Positions 1-4,928 of a stretch of 5,822 nt of DNA are shown here, piece after piece; positions within the stretch are counted from its first letter, which is position 1; the number at the start of each line of letters is the position of its first letter. Origin of the DNA: Clostridium sp. CAG:448 (GTDB lineage: Bacteria > Bacillota > Clostridia > Oscillospirales > CAG-272). The DNA is taken from positions 6,823 to 12,644 of the forward strand of contig FR890501.1 of the NCBI GenBank assembly GCA_000433415.1, given 5' to 3'. The translations under genes were made by a program, and so were the position numbers. The notes beneath the pieces are model-generated. The model was given only the letters and a program-made list of their open reading frames with translations. It had not been told where the DNA came from and searched no databases.

Positions 1-59
1 TAAGTGCGAATAAAAGCACTGCTTCAAGTTCTGATGGCGCAATTGCGCGGTGTCGCCTA
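1..59. other. Left-edge stretch with no supportable gene
   Basis: No start codon with a ribosome binding site is seen. Plus-strand stops occur at 1-3, 11-13 and 58-60, so at most the last few codons of a gene outside the window could be here. A perfect 12-bp palindrome, GCGCAATTGCGC, lies at 37-48. Confidence 0.5.
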
Positions 60-103
60 AAAAAATCCGGAATCCGTCACGCAGACGAAATTCCGGATTT
101 TTT
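60..103. terminator. Bidirectional rho-independent terminator
   Basis: A 14-bp perfect inverted repeat (arms 60-73 and 90-103, core ATCCGGAAT/ATTCCGGAT) is flanked by an A-run on the left and a T-run on the right, so it can terminate transcription on either strand. The 16-nt loop contains a further CGTC/GACG pairing (75-78 with 84-87), which would extend the hairpin. It lies 4 bp beyond the stop codon of the minus-strand solute-binding protein gene and is its obvious terminator. It could also end a plus-strand gene entering from the left edge. Confidence 0.9.
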
Positions 104-105
104 GC

Positions 106-123
106 CGTTATTGCGCAATAACG
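106..123. repeat. Perfect 18-bp palindrome over the stop codon of the solute-binding protein gene
   Basis: The sequence CGTTATTGCGCAATAACG is fully self-complementary. It spans the last codons and the TAA stop (108-110) of the minus-strand lipoprotein gene, immediately before the terminator hairpin. It could form a second small mRNA hairpin or be a protein-binding site; nothing in the sequence distinguishes these. Confidence 0.7.
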
Positions 124-1604
124 CCTTTGTAGTAATACTCTAATACTTTCAGATAGTGTGAACTTGCCTTCCTTTCTGATCTTTTCACTGTCGAAGTAAA
201 ACTCCCAGGTTTTGCCACCAAATCGACTGTGCGGAAGATCCAGCCGGACCACCCGTCATACAGATAGGCGAAGTCCATGACACGCCCGCGCATGACAAGA
301 TCAAACATCTCTACGGATTCTTCATCTTTGATCCCCTTTGCCGTCAGACAGACGTCGATATAGATTGGCATTACCTTCTGATAGCTGTAGGCACTCATGG
401 ATTCCACGACCGCACCGATCATATCGGTGTTTTGCACTGTTGTCGGAATTGTGATTACCGAACAGCCGGCATCTACAACCGTGTAATAACTCTCCTGTAC
501 GGTATCATACTTGGGTAAGGGCAACGCGCCATAGGACAAGTCGGATGCGCGTAGATTTTTGTAAAAGAACTGCGCTTGTAATGTTGCGAACAGCGTGTTT
601 CCGTTTCCGAAGATTTCGTATGGCTCCTTGGAATTGGTGAGTGTATTGACATTCAGAGAGCCGCTGTTTTTGAGAGTCAGTGCGTGCAACATTTCGCTGA
701 TCTTTAACCCTTTTTCCGAATTTAGATTGGTGGTAATGGTCTTATCTTCGGTATTGACCGTTGCGAAGCGCTGATCGGAAGCATAGAAAAAAGCAGAGAG
801 CATACATCCGTCTGTTTTGGTCACCAAGCCGTACTGATCCTGGTCATCACGCAAGTCGTCGTGATTGAGGTCTTGGTACAGATCATTGCTCAGGATGTTT
901 AGTTTTTCCAAAGTCCACTCCTTGTTGCGGACCATGGTGTACAAATCTTCAATTTTGTTGTTTTCGGCAAACTTCTTGTTGAATACCATCATCCATGCCT
1001 GCTCCGCATAGGAGATGCTCATGTCACTGACAATAGCGTATATTTTTTCGTTGATGGTGGCAGCACCGTCAATCAGAGAGCGGGTGTACCAGGGGTTGGA
1101 AAAGTCCACATAGTTGATTTCGCTCCAATTCAGGAAGAGCCCCTTGATGATATCGGCACCGGTGGTTTCCATTTGTCCGAATACCAGATCAAAGTCATGG
1201 CTTCCGGCGCGGACGGAATTGTAGACGGTAGTTGACAGCTCATTGTAGAATTGTGGCACCGTTTCCATGATTTTGATGTTCAGCCGGTCCGCAATATCCA
1301 GATTGCGTTGATAGATAGCGTCATTCAGCGGGTCGCCGGTTTGTTTTTCTACCCAGATGTCATAGGCGGTACTTTCCTGTGAAATCGTGCGGAATTCTGC
1401 GCCACCAAAATCCAGTCTCGGCAAATCCGTTGTAGTTTCACAGGCGGTTTCATTTCCGGCTGATGCTGTATTCTCTGCGGTATCGCTGCCGGACGGTTTT
1501 TCCTGATTGTCATTGTTGTCGGCGCAACCAAACAGAGAGATGCAGAACAGGCAGGTGAGCAACAGCGCACAGATTCTTACCCAAAATGTATTGGACCTTT
1601 TCAT
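108..1604 (-). CDS. Extracellular solute-binding lipoprotein of an ABC importer
   Basis: A 498-aa protein that should be anchored to the outer face of the membrane and capture a ligand for an ABC importer. The ATG at 1604 is chosen over an ATG 25 codons upstream because AGGGGG sits 7 nt before it and the protein then begins with a textbook lipoprotein signal: positive MKR, a hydrophobic stretch (about residues 11-25) and a lipobox LFGC with the lipidated Cys at 27. The upstream start would also lie upstream of the promoter -10. Residues 28-62 form a polar Ser/Thr/Glu/Asn linker. The rest resembles family 1-type solute-binding proteins of gut Clostridia: an N-lobe start (LDFGGAEFRTIS, 64-75), the DFDLVFGQ segment (137-144) and the W/N-rich region at 159-172. 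The substrate cannot be told; sugar or oligosaccharide is only a family-based guess. No permease, ATPase or sensor gene is adjacent, so it is an orphan here. It has its own promoter and terminator. Confidence 0.85.
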   Translation of the reverse strand: MKRSNTFWVRICALLLTCLFCISLFGCADNNDNQEKPSGSDTAENTASAGNETACETTTDLPRLDFGGAEFRTISQESTAYDIWVEKQTGDPLNDAIYQRNLDIADRLNIKIMETVPQFYNELSTTVYNSVRAGSHDFDLVFGQMETTGADIIKGLFLNWSEINYVDFSNPWYTRSLIDGAATINEKIYAIVSDMSISYAEQAWMMVFNKKFAENNKIEDLYTMVRNKEWTLEKLNILSNDLYQDLNHDDLRDDQDQYGLVTKTDGCMLSAFFYASDQRFATVNTEDKTITTNLNSEKGLKISEMLHALTLKNSGSLNVNTLTNSKEPYEIFGNGNTLFATLQAQFFYKNLRASDLSYGALPLPKYDTVQESYYTVVDAGCSVITIPTTVQNTDMIGAVVESMSAYSYQKVMPIYIDVCLTAKGIKDEESVEMFDLVMRGRVMDFAYLYDGWSGWIFRTVDLVAKPGSFTSTVKRSERKASSHYLKVLEYYYKGVIAQ

Positions 1605-1611
1605 TGACTTT

Positions 1612-1617
1612 CCCCCT
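1612..1617 (-). promoter_or_regulatory. Ribosome binding site that fixes the lipoprotein start
   Basis: The minus strand reads AGGGGG, 7 nt before ATG 1604. The longer reading frame, starting at 1679, has no comparable site and would place a cytosolic stretch before the lipoprotein signal. Confidence 0.8.
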
Positions 1618-1634
1618 TTGTCGATTCTATCCAA

Positions 1635-1663
1635 ATTATAGAGGCAACAATCGGAATTGTCAA
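1635..1663 (-). promoter_or_regulatory. Consensus sigma-A promoter of the solute-binding protein gene
   Basis: On the minus strand, TTGACA (1658-1663) and TATAAT (1635-1640) are separated by exactly 17 nt (1641-1657), a perfect match to the housekeeping consensus. Transcription should start near 1628, giving a leader of roughly 25 nt that contains the ribosome binding site. A perfect 12-bp palindrome, TGTCAATTGACA (1658-1669), covers the -35 and is a candidate operator. Confidence 0.85.
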
Positions 1664-1669
1664 TTGACA
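1658..1669. repeat. 12-bp palindrome over the -35 box, possible operator
   Basis: TGTCAATTGACA is perfectly self-complementary and contains the -35 hexamer on both strands. A minus-strand promoter is clear. No plus-strand -10 lies at a workable distance, so a true back-to-back promoter pair is not supported. The symmetry may be a regulator site or chance. Confidence 0.4.
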
Positions 1670-1700
1670 GAGCGCACAATTATAGAAGTGAATTTTTGTA

Positions 1701-2258
1701 TTATTCGCCTGTATGCAGATCGGAATCGACCTCATTGGTCAGCCGGTTCCAGGTCCGTACATCCACTTCTCCCGTGGCGGGAAGCCCGTTCAGTTTCTGG
1801 AAGGCACTGACCGCATCGGCTGTATTCTGATCAAAAACGCCGCGCGCCAGCGTTTCCTCCGGCAGCCGGGTGTCTGTGTAGGATACGGACAGTTCATTGA
1901 GCAGGTATTGTATCACGCGTGTCTGTAGTGTGGTGTTTCCTTTCCCGATGGTGCACCCCTCCGGGGACGCCGGGAAAACAGCGACCGGCATGGGTCCCGC
2001 GTGATCGGTGATGGAATTGGTGTAGCTTTCAAAAAGTCTGGTCCACGTCAGATAGTCCGCCTGTCCTGTCTGGGGCAGGTTTTGCTGACGTTGAAACTCA
2101 ACCAATGCGTTTTCTGTGGCGGTGTCAAAAATGCCGTCGACCGGGGGAGCGGTTATGCGGCTGTCGAAAAATGCAAGCTGGCGCAGATAACGCTGTATCT
2201 GCCGGACAGCCTCTTTTTGTGTGGCGTGCTGATCCTGTACGGTGTTATTCTGATCCAT
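1701..2258 (-). CDS. Protein of two tandem peptidoglycan-binding (PG_binding_1-like) repeats
   Basis: A 185-aa protein consisting almost wholly of two repeats of about 65 residues (roughly 15-79 and 109-177). Each carries the family signature: GIF/GVF-D-x-x-T-A at the turn (42-48 and 140-147), then an A-V-x-F-Q-type helix and an LP-x-TG turn (61-65 and 159-163), followed by a conserved Trp. There is no catalytic domain, signal peptide or membrane segment. A linker (about 93-106) resembles the linkers between repeats in the neighbouring upstream gene, which suggests origin by duplication or splitting of that gene. The start ATG follows the upstream stop by only 3 nt. Its ribosome binding site, GGGAGG, lies inside the last codons of that gene, implying translational coupling. 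The likely role is binding spore cortex or cell-wall glycan alongside the enzyme upstream. No clear terminator follows it before the next gene. Confidence 0.8.
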   Translation of the reverse strand: MDQNNTVQDQHATQKEAVRQIQRYLRQLAFFDSRITAPPVDGIFDTATENALVEFQRQQNLPQTGQADYLTWTRLFESYTNSITDHAGPMPVAVFPASPEGCTIGKGNTTLQTRVIQYLLNELSVSYTDTRLPEETLARGVFDQNTADAVSAFQKLNGLPATGEVDVRTWNRLTNEVDSDLHTGE

Positions 2259-2261
2259 TGT

Positions 2262-3665
2262 TTATGATCCTCCCACGACATAGCCCGGGTACTGTCCCTC
2301 GCCAAGACGGTTTGTGCTGTACAGATCCCGGTAAAGTTCTTTGATGGCGGTCCAGGTGGAAATATCCACACTGCCGGTCGGGCTCAGTCCGAGCAACCTC
2401 TGCACTGCGAGAACGGATGCCTCGGTCATGGAACCGAAGTAGCCGGTTGGGTTGACGGCAGGGACGTTGTCCTCGTACTGCGCGATGAAGTTCAGATATT
2501 CCTGCAAAAGACGCACCTGGTCGGATTCTGCTCCTACGCGGAGAATAATGCCGGGGAACGGAACCACTAGACCCTCGGTATACTCTACCGGAACCGTTCC
2601 GATAATGCCAAGGTAGGCATTGTACATTGCATTCCAGGTCAGGCGCCCGACAATTCCGTCTGCGGGAAGTCCGAAGGTGGTTTGCATATCGCGAACCGCA
2701 GCCTCCGTTTCGGGACCGAAAATACCGTCTGTCGCGACGGCGGGAATGGTGTCGTAGTAGGCGGACAGATAGCTGATATAATATTGCAGGCTGGTTACGC
2801 CGAGTCCCGTTGACCCGCGGCGCAGAACGGACGGGAATTGTTGTGTGACTTCCTCCAGGCTGATGCCTTCTGCGTCCAGTTCCGTCAGCTTCCTGACCGC
2901 AAAGTAGGCGTTTTGCAGGGTATACCAGGTGTTTTTCCCCACAATCCCGTCAACGGTGATGTTGAAAGCCTTCTGGAATGCGCGGACTGCGTTTTCTGTG
3001 TCAAAGCTGAAAATGCCGTCCGAGCGGATAATTTTGGGAATGGACGGATAGTTTTCCCCGACCCGGTTCAGGCGGATCTGTACGGTGCGCACGTCGTCTC
3101 CGGTCGCGCCGATGCGCAGGGCGGTTTCCGGAGCGGATTGCGAACGTCCCGCAATGGGGGCGTTGCGCACCAGTTCGATGTCGTCGCCGTAGTAATAGCG
3201 CAGGATTTCGTAGGGGGTGTATCCCTCCTCCGCAAGGGCAACGGATCCCCACTGGGACATACCGTTGCAGGAGACGCGGATGCCGTCGCAGTAGGTGGAA
3301 AACAGAGGAGCAACACTGTCGCTGCGGCGGATGTAGTCGTCAAACATTTCGCTGACCAGTTCCCGGATATTTTCAAATACGCTTCTGCCTTTTACAAAAT
3401 ACTGATCGTATGCGGTCGAGTTAGTAATGTCAAAGTCGTATCCGCGTGAGCGATAGTATTCGGTGTAGATCCGGTTGAGGGCAAAGGATATCTGCGCATA
3501 AATATTTGCCCGCAGTGCCGCCTCCGGCCATGTGGGGTAAATTTCACTGGATGCGACATTGGCAATGTAATCCACAAAAGGGAGCGTCACATTTTCCGCC
3601 GTGGCGGACGGGGCTCCCAGATGGACTGTGATGGTTTCCGGGATGATTGGGATATTTGCGTTCAT
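2262..3665 (-). CDS. SleC-like cortex-lytic protein: SpoIID-like domain plus three peptidoglycan-binding repeats
   Basis: A 467-aa protein. Residues about 28-168 match the SpoIID/LytB-like lytic transglycosylase domain as found in clostridial SleC. Visible marks are the segment SSEIYPTWPEAALRAN (39-54), in which E41 occupies the position of the catalytic Glu of SpoIID; the YCDG...C stretch with C126 and C133; and GMSQWGSVALAEEGYTPYEI (135-154), followed by the YYYGDDIEL ending. Three PG_binding_1-type repeats follow (about 184-255, 285-353 and 375-445), with DGIFSFDTENAVRAFQ, DGIFGPETEAAVRDMQ and GYFGSMTEASVLAVQ cores. Family knowledge: SleC is a lytic transglycosylase that degrades spore cortex during germination. 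The inferred role here is cortex hydrolysis. The protein lacks a signal peptide and lacks the N-terminal SleC domain, which is encoded by the preceding gene. ATG 3665 is preferred to GTG 3671 because AAAGGAG lies 5 nt before the ATG and overlaps the GTG. A role in vegetative wall remodelling is not excluded. Confidence 0.82.
   Translation of the reverse strand: MNANIPIIPETITVHLGAPSATAENVTLPFVDYIANVASSEIYPTWPEAALRANIYAQISFALNRIYTEYYRSRGYDFDITNSTAYDQYFVKGRSVFENIRELVSEMFDDYIRRSDSVAPLFSTYCDGIRVSCNGMSQWGSVALAEEGYTPYEILRYYYGDDIELVRNAPIAGRSQSAPETALRIGATGDDVRTVQIRLNRVGENYPSIPKIIRSDGIFSFDTENAVRAFQKAFNITVDGIVGKNTWYTLQNAYFAVRKLTELDAEGISLEEVTQQFPSVLRRGSTGLGVTSLQYYISYLSAYYDTIPAVATDGIFGPETEAAVRDMQTTFGLPADGIVGRLTWNAMYNAYLGIIGTVPVEYTEGLVVPFPGIILRVGAESDQVRLLQEYLNFIAQYEDNVPAVNPTGYFGSMTEASVLAVQRLLGLSPTGSVDISTWTAIKELYRDLYSTNRLGEGQYPGYVVGGS
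2269..2274 (-). promoter_or_regulatory. Coupling ribosome binding site inside the end of the SleC-like gene
   Basis: GGGAGG on the minus strand encodes part of the last codons (Val-Gly-Gly-Ser) of the upstream gene and lies 10 nt before ATG 2258. Ribosomes ending the first gene would stand on this site, so the two proteins are probably made in linked amounts. Confidence 0.7.
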
Positions 3666-3670
3666 ACGCA

Positions 3671-3677
3671 CTCCTTT
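3671..3677 (-). promoter_or_regulatory. Ribosome binding site that decides the SleC-like start
   Basis: The minus strand reads AAAGGAG, 5 nt before ATG 3665. An alternative GTG at 3671 overlaps the end of this site and so cannot use it. It lies in the 15-nt gap after the stop of the preceding gene. Confidence 0.75.
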
Positions 3678-3680
3678 CTG

Positions 3681-4214
3681 TCAGATACAGGGATTGAGCC
3701 CATCAAAAAAGCGCTGATCGTCCGGCGTTCGATTGTCCGGGTAGCCATTCTGAGGCAGAGGGATCAGATCCACATTCTGAACGGATGTGATGCCGTCAAA
3801 CACCGGAACACTGGTATAGTATTGCAGGTAGTAGCCGGGATAAGAGACATCGATGTTGAAGAATGACGAGGCATCTTTACTGCCGGGAACAAATGAGGAT
3901 GCCGTCGGGGGCGCGGGAAGGGCAATCTGCGGGGTCAGTCCGTCGCGATCCGTCACAAGAGACCGTATGACGTCGCCTGCCTCCTCACCCGTTTCCTCGT
4001 AATTGCGGATCAGTACCGTCGCTCCCTGCAACGGGATAGCGCCCAGTGCGGTTGTTACGCGGACAATCAGATACCCTTCGCCGGTTTTCTCCGGTGCAGT
4101 GTTTTCCTGCGGTGTGCTTTCCAGATCTGCCACCCGCTGCTCGGGTTGTTGTCCTGTGTCCGGAGTTGTCTTTCTTTCTTCGTTTTTCCGGTTTTCCTGT
4201 GCATATTCAGCCAT
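3681..4214 (-). CDS. SleC N-terminal-domain-like protein, first gene of the cortex-lytic operon
   Basis: A 177-aa protein. Residues 1-45 are charged and low in complexity (rich in Glu, Gln, Lys, Thr, Pro), with no signal peptide or membrane segment. Residues about 47-155 form a beta-rich domain like the carboxypeptidase-regulatory/Cna-B-type fold. Its marks are GYLIVRVTTALGAIPLQGAT (47-66), DRDGLTPQIALPAPP (89-103), DVSYPGYYLQYY (122-133) and VPVFDGITSVQNVDLIPLP (136-154). This pattern matches my recollection of the N-terminal pro-region of clostridial SleC, where it precedes the SpoIID-like catalytic domain in one chain and is removed by Csp proteases; here it is a free protein. ATG 4214 is chosen because AGGAGG (4225-4230) lies 10 nt upstream. 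The open frame extends further upstream, but that part crosses the divergent promoters. The stop is 15 nt before the next gene, so the two are co-transcribed. A role as chaperone, inhibitor or targeting subunit is inference. Confidence 0.72.
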   Translation of the reverse strand: MAEYAQENRKNEERKTTPDTGQQPEQRVADLESTPQENTAPEKTGEGYLIVRVTTALGAIPLQGATVLIRNYEETGEEAGDVIRSLVTDRDGLTPQIALPAPPTASSFVPGSKDASSFFNIDVSYPGYYLQYYTSVPVFDGITSVQNVDLIPLPQNGYPDNRTPDDQRFFDGLNPCI

Positions 4215-4224
4215 TCGGGGAATA

Positions 4225-4230
4225 CCTCCT
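4225..4230 (-). promoter_or_regulatory. Ribosome binding site of the first cortex-lytic operon gene
   Basis: AGGAGG on the minus strand, 10 nt before ATG 4214. It decides this start against the longer open frame, which begins at 4688 inside the oppositely oriented MarR gene. Confidence 0.8.
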
Positions 4231-4251
4231 TTTCGGAAATGTGTCATCTTC

Positions 4252-4278
4252 AGTGTATGCACCGGGTGGCAGAGGGTG
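4252..4278 (-). promoter_or_regulatory. Possible mother-cell (sigma-K/sigma-E type) promoter
   Basis: The minus strand reads CACC (4275-4278), then 15 nt, then CATACACTG (4251-4259). CATACACT matches the sigma-E -10 pattern CATACAHT. CACC-N15-CATA...T also fits the sigma-K pattern mACm...CATAnnnTA except for the last base. No good sigma-E -35 is present. A start near 4245 would give a leader of about 30 nt, suitable for the spore operon. These patterns are short, so a chance match is possible. Confidence 0.35.
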
Positions 4279-4320
4279 CAAAATTTCGGGGTGCAGGGGA
4301 TGCGGCGCACTTGTAAAAAA

Positions 4321-4349
4321 TGTATAAACTTGCATTTTGCGGTTGACAA
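4321..4349 (-). promoter_or_regulatory. Candidate sigma-A promoter for the cortex-lytic operon
   Basis: Minus-strand TTGTCA (4344-4349, 5 of 6) and TATACA (4321-4326, 4 of 6) are spaced by 17 nt. The -35 lies on the same bases as the plus-strand -35 of the MarR operon, so the two polymerase sites would exclude each other. It would give a leader of about 100 nt. Confidence 0.4.
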
Positions 4350-4351
4350 GT
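4328..4351. promoter_or_regulatory. Inverted repeat over the divergent promoters, candidate MarR operator
   Basis: ACTTG (4328-4332) and CAAGT (4347-4351) form an inverted repeat of 24 bp overall. The right arm also pairs with a longer arm at 4308-4314 (CACTTGT with ACAAGTG 4346-4352). The right half covers the -35 boxes of both divergent promoters, a typical place for autorepression by a MarR protein. The arms are short and imperfect evidence on their own. Confidence 0.35.
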
Positions 4352-4371
4352 GTGCGGAGAAGTAGTATAAT
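4343..4371 (+). promoter_or_regulatory. Consensus sigma-A promoter of the MarR/acyl-CoA ligase operon
   Basis: TTGACA (4343-4348) and TATAAT (4366-4371) are separated by exactly 17 nt, a perfect consensus promoter. Transcription should begin near 4378, about 47 nt before the MarR start. A promoter this strong suggests high expression unless repressed. Confidence 0.88.
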
Positions 4372-4384
4372 TGTTGATGAATCA

Positions 4385-4411
4385 ACCGGCTTGCCGAAGG
4401 GCAGTACCGGT
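4385..4411 (+). other. Small hairpin in the MarR leader mRNA
   Basis: ACCGG (4385-4389) pairs with CCGGT (4407-4411), with an inner TGCC/GGCA stem (4392-4395 with 4400-4403) closing a GAAG tetraloop. The outer stem ends one base before the AAGGAGGGG ribosome binding site (4412-4420). It may modulate translation. It is not a terminator because no T-run follows. Confidence 0.4.
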
Positions 4412-4424
4412 AAGGAGGGGAAAA

Positions 4425-4919
4425 ATGTCGGAGGACCGATTTACAGCGTTTGCAGCCATCCTCGCCAGGGTGGCAAAGGATATTCAGCACATTGAAAACA
4501 GCCGTATGGCGGCATATGGATTGCGCAGTGCCCATACGCTTTGCCTTTTGCAGATCAGTCGTCATACACAGGGGATTACACCGTCCGCGCTGGCAAGCTG
4601 CTGGGGTGTTGACAAAGCGTTGGTTTCCCGCACAACCGGGGAACTGATGGCGGGCGGTTTTCTTTGCTATGAGGAAGACGAGAAGCATGAAAAAAAATAC
4701 AAGCGCCGGTTATTGCTGACGGAGACGGGAAAACACGTTGCAATGGAAATACGCGAGGTGATCCGCCAGGCGGCAAACAGGGTTTCCGGAGGATTACCCG
4801 AGGAAGACCTTGCGGTTTTTTATCGCGTTTTTCACCGGCTTGCCGATAATATTGCGGCACTTGCAGAGGATCCCACATGGAACGCCGACATGCAAGATGC
4901 GGCACAGGAAGGAAAGTGA
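4425..4919 (+). CDS. MarR-family winged-helix transcriptional regulator
   Basis: A 164-aa protein, a normal length for MarR regulators, which bind DNA as dimers and usually release it on binding a small aromatic or lipidic ligand. A helical dimerization segment (about 5-30) leads into the winged helix-turn-helix. ITPSALASCWGVDKALVSRT (51-70) holds the helix-turn-helix with recognition helix VDKALVSRTTGEL. The charged wing CYEEDEKHEKKYKRR (81-95) follows, then LLLTETGKHV (96-105), and a C-terminal dimerization helix from about 125. ATG 4425 is chosen because AGGAGG lies 6 nt upstream; an in-frame TTG at 4371 falls inside the promoter -10. It shares an operon with the acyl-CoA ligase gene 9 nt downstream and is divergent from the cortex-lytic operon. 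It probably represses its own operon and possibly affects the divergent one. The ligand is unknown; an acyl-CoA or fatty acid is a guess from the neighbour. Confidence 0.88.
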   Translation: MSEDRFTAFAAILARVAKDIQHIENSRMAAYGLRSAHTLCLLQISRHTQGITPSALASCWGVDKALVSRTTGELMAGGFLCYEEDEKHEKKYKRRLLLTETGKHVAMEIREVIRQAANRVSGGLPEEDLAVFYRVFHRLADNIAALAEDPTWNADMQDAAQEGK

Positions 4920-4928
4920 GTAAAAAAT

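Noticed and set aside
1605..1679. Upstream start for the lipoprotein adding 25 residues
   Set aside because: It lies upstream of the consensus promoter -10 and would bury the lipoprotein signal peptide.
1664..1686. Plus-strand promoter from the second TTGACA of the palindrome with TATAGA
   Set aside because: The spacing is only 11 nt and no plus-strand gene follows.
1605..1700. Terminator after the cortex-lytic operon
   Set aside because: No GC-rich hairpin with a T-run is present on the minus strand. The palindrome at 1658-1669 is AT-rich and overlaps a promoter, so read-through into the lipoprotein gene is possible.
2838..3449. 203-codon plus-strand open frame opposite the SleC-like gene
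   Set aside because: It is a shadow of the strongly supported minus-strand gene, has no ribosome binding site and shows no recognisable domain.
4215..4688. N-terminal extension of the SleC N-domain-like protein up to 4688
   Set aside because: It would run through the divergent promoters and into the MarR gene, has no ribosome binding site, and a strong AGGAGG supports ATG 4214.
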